Shown here piece after piece: positions 21,272-21,531 of a stretch of DNA of 21,531 nucleotides. Numbering within the stretch: position 1 is the stretch's first letter; each line of letters starts with the position of its first letter. A model generated the notes under the pieces. It worked only from the letters and a program-made list of their open reading frames with translations. It was not told the origin of the DNA and did no database searches. The stretch lies in assembly GCA_003663045.1 (NCBI GenBank), contig QMZG01000005.1, positions 1-21,531 of the forward strand, written 5' to 3'. This DNA is from Candidatus Altarchaeales archaeon. Lineage in GTDB: Archaea > Altiarchaeota > Altiarchaeia > IMC4 > QMZM01. Position numbers and translations under genes: made by a program.

Positions 21272-21425
21272 GTGATTAAGAGAAGTCTGAGCGTAGCGAG
21301 GATTTGGGTGGAGCGAGGTTCAACCGAGCGTAACCTCTTAATCGCTATTGTGCTCTCTAACCGAAGGGAAGACGGAATTTTAGTGCAATGATTCCGAAGG
21401 GAAAAATTCCGAGTTGCGAGTCCGC
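21272..21425. ncRNA. Candidate structured RNA or repeat region downstream of htpX
   Basis: This stretch is clearly GC-richer than its surroundings. GTGATTAAGAG (21272-21282) pairs with CTCTTAATCGC (21335-21345) in an 11-bp stem with one G-T pair, closing a 52-base loop with GAGCGTAGCGAG and GGTTCAACC. A second perfect 9-bp inverted repeat is CGGAATTTT (21373-21381) with AAAATTCCG (21403-21411), and CCGAAGGGAA occurs twice (21361 and about 21394). No open reading frame fits. The strand is undetermined; it could also be an interspersed repeat or a terminator of htpX. Confidence 0.35.
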
Positions 21426-21469
21426 CGAAAATTATATACTCAAAAATTTATTTTAAAAAGAATTAAAAT

Positions 21470-21531
21470 TTAAGGTCTTCCTCTTTCAGAACTTGCGCCA
21501 CTTCCAGCACCGGAACCAGATGAACCGCTAG
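21470..21531 (-). CDS. 3' end of an unidentified gene with Gly/Ser-rich tail (runs off the right edge)
   Basis: On the minus strand, one frame entering from the right edge reads SGSSGSGAGSGASSERGRP and stops at TAA (21470-21472). Gly/Ser-rich flexible tails of this kind end many archaeal proteins, and the local GC rise fits coding sequence. A second frame (ending ..LKEEDLKF, TAA at 21463-21465) is also open, so the choice is not certain. Too little is visible to name a family. Confidence 0.4.
   Translation of the reverse strand, partial: SGSSGSGAGSGASSERGRP

Noticed and set aside
21272..21345. Possible tRNA: 74-base stem-closed segment containing GGTTCAACC
   Set aside because: The closing stem is 11 bp rather than 7, there are no D- and anticodon-arm pairings and no proper T-arm, so it does not fold as a tRNA.

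Overview
The window reads as a low-GC, gene-dense archaeal chromosome segment. It encodes the archaeal RNA polymerase subunit Rpo11 (RpoL), an archaeal-type FEN1 with a C-terminal PIP box, archaeal-type GlyRS and TrpRS, an Mtq2-like release-factor methyltransferase, a DUF89 protein and a KaiC-like ATPase. AT-rich TATA boxes sit at spacings that imply leaderless or short-leader mRNAs, with occasional GGAGG or GGTGAT ribosome sites. ScpA/ScpB and PiT/DUF47 fit an uncultured euryarchaeal-type lineage; I cannot name a species.

Layout. 1-3278 (phosphate region): the 5' end of trpS and a PiT phosphate permease on the minus strand, and a DUF47/PhoU-like partner further right, also minus. Between them lie two plus-strand genes, a DUF4013 membrane protein with a broken frame and a Thr-linker lipoprotein without a clean start. 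3365-5576: scpA (+) and glyS (-). 5577-9190: a two-gene minus operon for secreted or membrane proteins, an eight-motif FG-GAP beta-propeller followed, with an ATGA overlap, by a Cys-rich eight-repeat TPR protein with a charged cytoplasmic tail. 9243-12369: galT (-), a 474-base gap, then an argD-type aminotransferase and a winged-helix protein (+).

12372-14736 is the most unusual block: a minus-strand cluster with a small winged-helix regulator, a membrane-anchored HSP20-like protein, a membrane-anchored coiled-coil protein and a KaiC-family ATPase carrying a long coiled-coil insertion. A 30-bp tandem duplication and a shared ATAACTATAA motif sit in its control regions. 14817-18077 holds rpoL (-), a DUF89 gene (+), fen1 (-) and an mtq2-like gene (+). 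The last 34 bp of fen1, including the PIP box and stop, recur 178 bp downstream around a hairpin-rich spacer.

18133-21266 holds a second, single-pass beta-propeller protein with a Thr-rich stalk, overlapping scpB by ATGA, then htpX with an EF-hand-like loop. After htpX lies a GC-richer region with two long inverted repeats that could be a structured RNA, then the 3' end of an unidentified Gly/Ser-rich minus-strand gene.

No tRNA, rRNA, CRISPR array or intact mobile element was found.
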